Source: JAXDMK01 sp963765955 (GTDB taxonomy: Bacteria > Actinomycetota > Acidimicrobiia > Acidimicrobiales > AC-14). Taken from it: a DNA stretch of 64,000 bases. Of the stretch, positions 60,485-64,000 are shown piece by piece. The position numbers and the translations under genes were made by a program. The notes below the pieces were generated by a model. It was not told the DNA's origin. It made no database searches and saw only the letters and a list, made by a program, of their open reading frames with translations. Positions within the stretch are counted from its first letter, which is position 1, and each line of letters opens with the position of its first letter. The stretch is from the NCBI GenBank assembly GCA_963765955.1, contig CAVXYA010000009.1, positions 310,001 to 374,000 of the forward strand, in the 5' to 3' direction.

Positions 60485-60711
60485 CGCTGGTCACGGTCAG
60501 CTCTCACGGCTGCGGCCGCGGCCTTGAGCCCAGCCCGGCCACCGGCGCGGCCACCGGCCCGGTCGAGCACCTCGTCCAGGGTGGGTGTGCGCGCCTCCTC
60601 GGTCAGCCTCGCGAGGAGATACTCCTGGAGCGACTGCCCCGCGACTGCCGCACGCCGGCGGAGTGCCGCGTGGACGTCCTCGGGGACATCCTTGACTTGA
60701 ATGCTGGGCAT
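60481..60711 (-). CDS. vapB: Ribbon-helix-helix antitoxin (FitA/VapB type)
   Basis: The 76-residue protein has the Arc-like N-terminus PSIQVKDVPEDVHAALRRRA followed by AGQSLQEYLLARL, a ribbon-helix-helix DNA-binding fold, and a C-terminal tail with GGRAGGRAG that would wrap the toxin. ATG at 60709-60711 begins the gene. It lies upstream of and overlaps vapC (ATGA). Confidence 0.88.
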   Translation of the reverse strand: MPSIQVKDVPEDVHAALRRRAAVAGQSLQEYLLARLTEEARTPTLDEVLDRAGGRAGGRAGLKAAAAAVRADRDQR

Positions 60712-60817
60712 GGGGCCGATTCTAGCGCCAATCTACATGTGCAGCATGTAATCCTCATGCTCCACCAGTGTTTCGGCGCCAGGGCGGCGTGACACGGGCG
60801 GCGCCCGAAGCCGACAG

Positions 60818-62503
60818 TTACCGCTTGGGGCGCCAGTCGACGCAGAGGATGGTGGCGTCGTCGGCGAGGGGGCCGTCGCGGTGGGCCCGGACGGCCCGGA
60901 CCAGGCGACGGACGGTCTCCGACAGGGTCTGGCGGTCGGCCAGCGTCCGGCGGGTGAGGTCGAGGAGGCGGTCGGCGCCGAAGCGCTCGCCGCCGGGGGA
61001 GCCGGCCTCCACCACGCCGTCGGTGAAGAACAGGAGGGCGTCGTTGGGCTCCAACGCCATCTCGGTCACGGGGATCTCCCTGCCGCCGAGGCCGAGGGGG
61101 AGGGCGGGCTCGCAGCGGAGCTCGGAGGCGAACCGTCCCCCTCGAAGGAGCAACGGCCGGGGATGGCCGGCGTTCACCCAGCGCAGGACGCCGCTGTCGG
61201 TGTCGAGGGTGGCCAGCTGGGCGGTGACGAAGTACTCGTCGGCGAACTGGTCGCGCAGAGCGGCGTCGATGAGCCGGTACGTCTGCGGCAGCTCGAGGCC
61301 CCGCCGGCGAGCGGCCCGGTAGGCGGCGGTGGCCAGGTTGGCCAGCCGGGACGCCTCCAAGCCGTGACCCATGGCGTCCATGACGGCCAGGTGGAGGATG
61401 CCGTCGTTGAAGGCGTAGTCGAAGGCGTCGCCCGCCACCTCGTAGGCCGGCTCCAGCACGCAGGCCAGCGCCACCGTTTCGCTGCTGAAGGTGGTCGGCG
61501 GAAGCATCGCCCACCGCAGCTCGGCGGCCAGCGTCATCTGCTGGTGGCGGCGGGCCATGACCAGGGCGTCGCCGTACTGGGTCTTGGAGACGATCAGCTC
61601 CGACACCAGGCCGGCCAGCTCCTCGAACCGCTGTAGGAGCTGGTCGGAGGCGGCCGGGCTGCGCACATACATGACGCCCAGCCGTTCGGCCCCGTCGATC
61701 AGTGGCACCCAGATGGCGGAGTCGCCGCCGTCGCCCGCGGCGACCACCAATGGCCGTTCCACCTGGAAGACCCTTCCCGCGATCGTGGTGTCGATGTCCT
61801 GCCGGGCGAACCCGTGGGTCGGGGGAAGGGGGGCCAGGAACACCTGCTCCAGGTCGACCATGAAGATGGTGACATCGTTGAAGCCGGCCTGAGCGGTCTC
61901 TTCAGCGACCAGGCGACCGAGGTCACCCGGCGCCAGCCGGGTGGAGGCGCGAAGGAGCCGGGCGATCACGCCGTCGACCCCCCGGGCCAGCTGGTCGGCC
62001 CGGCCTGCTTCGAACACGAGGTCGCGGGCGATGGAGAGCACCACCGCGGCCTGGTTGGCGAACTGCATGCCCACCTCGACGGCCTCGTCGGAGAACGCCT
62101 CAGCAGTGCGGGAGTAGAGGTTGAGCGCCCCCACACCGTCAGATCCCGCCACCATCGGGAGCGACACCGTGCTCCGCACCCCGTGGGCACCGGCCACCTC
62201 ACTGAACGGCCGCCACTGCTGGTCCTGCTCGATGGAGGGGATGCGGTAGACCTGCCGGTCACGGAAGGCGTCGAGGCAGGGGCCGACCCCCGTCTCATAC
62301 TGGGTGGCGTCGATCTCGGGCACGAGGTCGTGGGTGAACACCCCCGTCGCGGGCCGACCGTCGACCAGCATGGTGATCCCGGCCATGTCGGCTCCGGGCA
62401 GCGCCTCGCACGCCACCTCGGCCACCACCCGCAACGTGTCGCGCTGGGTGGCGTCGCCCACCAGGAAGCGCGACATGGCGTGGAGGCCCTTGGTCACAGA
62501 CAC
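60818..62503 (-). CDS. GAF-domain PP2C/SpoIIE serine phosphatase
   Basis: The 561-residue protein has two GAF-like sensor regions (about 10-160: GPCLDAFRDRQVYRIPSIEQ ... VRSTVSLPMVAGSDGVGALN; and about 180-330) and a C-terminal SpoIIE/RsbU-type phosphatase domain (about 345-558). Metal-binding residues are in YEVAGDAFDYAF, HLAVMDAMGHGLEASRLA, LLFFTDGVVEAGS and LADDATILCV. Such enzymes dephosphorylate anti-sigma antagonists in stress pathways. GTG at 62501-62503 begins the frame. It diverges from the response-regulator gene across 147 bases and may work with it. Confidence 0.88.
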   Translation of the reverse strand: MSVTKGLHAMSRFLVGDATQRDTLRVVAEVACEALPGADMAGITMLVDGRPATGVFTHDLVPEIDATQYETGVGPCLDAFRDRQVYRIPSIEQDQQWRPFSEVAGAHGVRSTVSLPMVAGSDGVGALNLYSRTAEAFSDEAVEVGMQFANQAAVVLSIARDLVFEAGRADQLARGVDGVIARLLRASTRLAPGDLGRLVAEETAQAGFNDVTIFMVDLEQVFLAPLPPTHGFARQDIDTTIAGRVFQVERPLVVAAGDGGDSAIWVPLIDGAERLGVMYVRSPAASDQLLQRFEELAGLVSELIVSKTQYGDALVMARRHQQMTLAAELRWAMLPPTTFSSETVALACVLEPAYEVAGDAFDYAFNDGILHLAVMDAMGHGLEASRLANLATAAYRAARRRGLELPQTYRLIDAALRDQFADEYFVTAQLATLDTDSGVLRWVNAGHPRPLLLRGGRFASELRCEPALPLGLGGREIPVTEMALEPNDALLFFTDGVVEAGSPGGERFGADRLLDLTRRTLADRQTLSETVRRLVRAVRAHRDGPLADDATILCVDWRPKR

Positions 62504-62650
62504 CGACTCGGCTGGCGCGGCGGACTCCTTGCGGCGGCGAGCCAGTCGCGCCCCTGTTCACTGAAGGGTGGAGGACGACTCGGTCGATCCAGAGTACCTG
62601 CCGTCGCCCGTTTTGTCGCCGGTGACCCGGCCTTCAGCGGCGGCCCGGAT

Positions 62651-63076
62651 GTGTCGATACTCCTGGGAGTGAAGACGGTGCTCGTCGTCGACGACGATTC
62701 CGACATCAGGGCGCTGATCGGCTGGAAGCTGTCGCTGGCCGGCTACTCGATCGTGCCCGCGCCCGACGGTGAGGCGGCCCTGCTGGCGGTCCGGGGGGAC
62801 GCATCGGGTGGGCCGAGCGTGCGTCCCGACCTCGTCCTGCTCGACTGGACCATGCCGAGGATGAGCGGGATCGAGGTGTGCGAGAGTCTGCGGGCCGACC
62901 CCGCCACCGCCGACGTCCCCATCATCCTCCTCACGGCCAAGGCCCAGCAGTCGGAGCTGGCCCGGGGCCTGGCCGCCGGCGCCGACGACTACATCGTCAA
63001 GCCCTTCAGCCCGGGCGAGCTCCTCCGCCGGGTCGACGCCCTGCTCGCCAGCACGGCCAGCTCCACCCCTGCCTGA
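62651..63076 (+). CDS. Single-domain response regulator (CheY/PhoP-receiver type)
   Basis: The ~141-residue protein is one receiver domain: acidic pocket TVLVVDDDSDIRALIGWKL, phosphoacceptor Asp in LVLLDWTMPRMSGIEVCESL, Thr in IILLTAKAQQ, and Lys in DDYIVKPFSPGELLRRVDAL. There is no output domain, so it acts by protein contact. GTG at 62651 or GTG at 62669 could start it; neither has a strong ribosome-binding site. It is divergent from the GAF-phosphatase gene, so a partner-switch pathway is plausible. Confidence 0.88.
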   Translation: MSILLGVKTVLVVDDDSDIRALIGWKLSLAGYSIVPAPDGEAALLAVRGDASGGPSVRPDLVLLDWTMPRMSGIEVCESLRADPATADVPIILLTAKAQQSELARGLAAGADDYIVKPFSPGELLRRVDALLASTASSTPA

Positions 63077-63079
63077 GAG

Positions 63080-63520
63080 CTACTCGAGGCGCTCCAGCCG
63101 GTCGCCGTCGAGGGACCACACCTCGACCCCGTCGAACATGCCCCGATGGCGGACCAGCCAGCGGGCGGCCAGGTCGAGGTCGTGGCCGACGAGCAGGAAG
63201 CGACGGTCGGCCGCGATGTGGCTCACCACCCAAACCTGCTCGGACAGCGCCGCCGCCTTCCACTCCGGCGACTCCATGCCCTCCAGCCAGGCCACGTCGC
63301 CCACGATGCGGCCGTTGCCCGACGCCAGGGGAAATTCCACGGACTGGCCGCCAGGAAGGGTGGCCGCCCGCCGCACCAGGGCGGTGCCCCACCGGGCGAG
63401 GAGGACCTGGCGGGCATGCTCGACGAAGGCCTCCTTGCCCGTCTGCACCCGTTGCCGCTCCCGGCGCCTGGGGAAGAGCTCGGCGAACGGGTCGGACACG
63501 CGTTGCACGCTACGCGCCAC
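63080..63520 (-). CDS. Hypothetical protein, 146 aa
   Basis: I do not recognise this protein. It is hydrophilic with a basic N-terminus (FPRRRERQRVQ) and alternating beta/alpha-like segments (RIVGDVAWLEGM, VWVVSHIAADRRFLLVGHDL, HRGMFDGVEVWSLDGDRLE). No signal or membrane helix is visible. GTG at 63518-63520 is the first start. It converges on the response-regulator gene with a three-base gap and lies 27 bases from the propeller gene on the same strand. Confidence 0.6.
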   Translation of the reverse strand: MARSVQRVSDPFAELFPRRRERQRVQTGKEAFVEHARQVLLARWGTALVRRAATLPGGQSVEFPLASGNGRIVGDVAWLEGMESPEWKAAALSEQVWVVSHIAADRRFLLVGHDLDLAARWLVRHRGMFDGVEVWSLDGDRLERLE

Positions 63521-63547
63521 CGGTTGCCGATGCGCGTCTCTGGACCG

Positions 63548-64000
63548 TCAGGCGGGCCGCACGACCACCAGGCTGTCGGCCGCCGACTCCGCCCCCCACA
63601 CCTCACCGGACCGGCCGAGGATCTGGCGGACGTCGGACGGATCGGCCGGCAGGTCGAACGACCGGAACGTCTCGGTGGCCGGGTCGAACCGGACGAGCGT
63701 GTTGGCCCCGAAGTCGCTCAGCCACACCGAGTCGTCCCCGGCCACGTACACCGCGTACGGCTGGGGGCCGGAGCCGGGCAGCTTCCACTCCTTCCACGAG
63801 CCGTCGGCCGGGTCGTGGCGCGCCACCTGGCCCGCGTTCCACTCGCTCACCCAGATACGGCCCTTGGAGTCGGACCACACCCGGCGGGCGCCCTGGCCCG
63901 CGGTCGGCGGCTCGACCACGGTGGCGGTGCCCGTCGCCCGGTCGACCCGGGCGATGTGGTTGCCGGCCAGGGAGGCGTACCAGACGTCGCCCCCGGGGGT
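63548..64000 (-). CDS. Streptogramin lyase/Vgb-like beta-propeller protein, C-terminal part
   Basis: The frame is open to the window edge; 150 residues are present and the N-terminus lies beyond it. Repeats such as RVWSDSKGRIWVSEWNAGQV, HDPADGSWKEWKLPG, YAVYVAGDDSVWLSDFGANT and RFDPATETFRSFDLP are typical blades of Vgb-like seven-bladed propellers. Members include virginiamycin B lyase and many secreted proteins of unknown function; resistance activity is not implied by the blades alone. The visible part shows about four blades. Confidence 0.75.
   Translation of the reverse strand, partial: TPGGDVWYASLAGNHIARVDRATGTATVVEPPTAGQGARRVWSDSKGRIWVSEWNAGQVARHDPADGSWKEWKLPGSGPQPYAVYVAGDDSVWLSDFGANTLVRFDPATETFRSFDLPADPSDVRQILGRSGEVWGAESAADSLVVVRPA

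Noticed and set aside
63548..64000. Antibiotic-resistance call (virginiamycin B lyase)
   Set aside because: Only propeller blades are visible, the N-terminus is missing and catalytic residues cannot be confirmed; most such proteins are not resistance enzymes.

Overview
The window is G+C-rich (about 70%, strongly G/C-ending codons, frequent GTG starts, tight ATGA/GTGA overlaps) and carries an Actinomycetota gene set. Actinobacterial markers include rpsO-pnp-M16 peptidase-dapB, mec-cysO-cysM, murI-metallo-hydrolase-rph-rdgB, miaB-miaA-dapF-hflX, lexA-LysM protein-nrdR, a DUF3097 protein and a 13E12-type HNH protein. The order resembles Mycobacterium, but many other genes differ; a deep-branching high-GC lineage such as Acidimicrobiia is a reasonable guess that cannot be proven from the window.

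Layout. 1-7000: end of a PIN toxin, arfB, rpsO, pnp, M16 peptidase, a palindromic repeat pair, dapB, and a TrmH-type methylase on the other strand. 7000-15500: a DUF732-like secreted protein, a LolD/MacB-type ABC exporter with frameshifts, a two-gene ATPase module (the second protein carries TPR repeats), and a VapB/VapC-like locus. 15500-23700, minus strand: a complete sugar ABC importer, a VTT/DedA-like membrane protein, a methyltransferase-uracil glycosylase fusion, a hypothetical protein and a lipoprotein. 23800-26500: ssrA (tmRNA) and smpB, then the CysO-dependent cysteine genes. 26500-33100: VapBC, a small lipoprotein, the murI/rph/rdgB operon, a DEAD-box helicase and a nine-unit tandem palindromic array. 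33100-41850: DUF3097, HNH protein, lytic transglycosylase, and the miaB-miaA-dapF-hflX-dapC operon. 42000-49700: a giant zinc-ribbon/coiled-coil protein, a lipoprotein, dapD-dapE and a subtilase. 49600-58840: lexA and a LysM protein diverging over four SOS boxes, nrdR, then nrdJ. 58840-64000: repeats, a decayed gene, a second VapBC, a GAF/SpoIIE phosphatase, a response regulator and a partial beta-propeller protein.

The outstanding feature is nrdJ (B12-dependent ribonucleotide reductase), a 2308-codon ORF with four in-frame inteins (357, 154, 432 and 434 aa) in active-site segments; the spliced enzyme would be 931 aa. Other unusual items are the 72-bp tandem palindromic array at 32483-33119, a REP-like AACTGGTGAC/GTCACCGGTT repeat family (one copy inside a coding sequence), and the two-ATPase module with a palindromic leaderless promoter.

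Five of the meso-diaminopimelate/lysine genes (dapB, dapC, dapD, dapE, dapF) lie here in three groups and outline the succinylase branch. About ten apparent single-base frameshifts affect genes that are normally essential (murI, miaA, dapC and others). These look more like uncorrected indels in the assembly than biology, so such genes are annotated as whole CDSs with the break position given.
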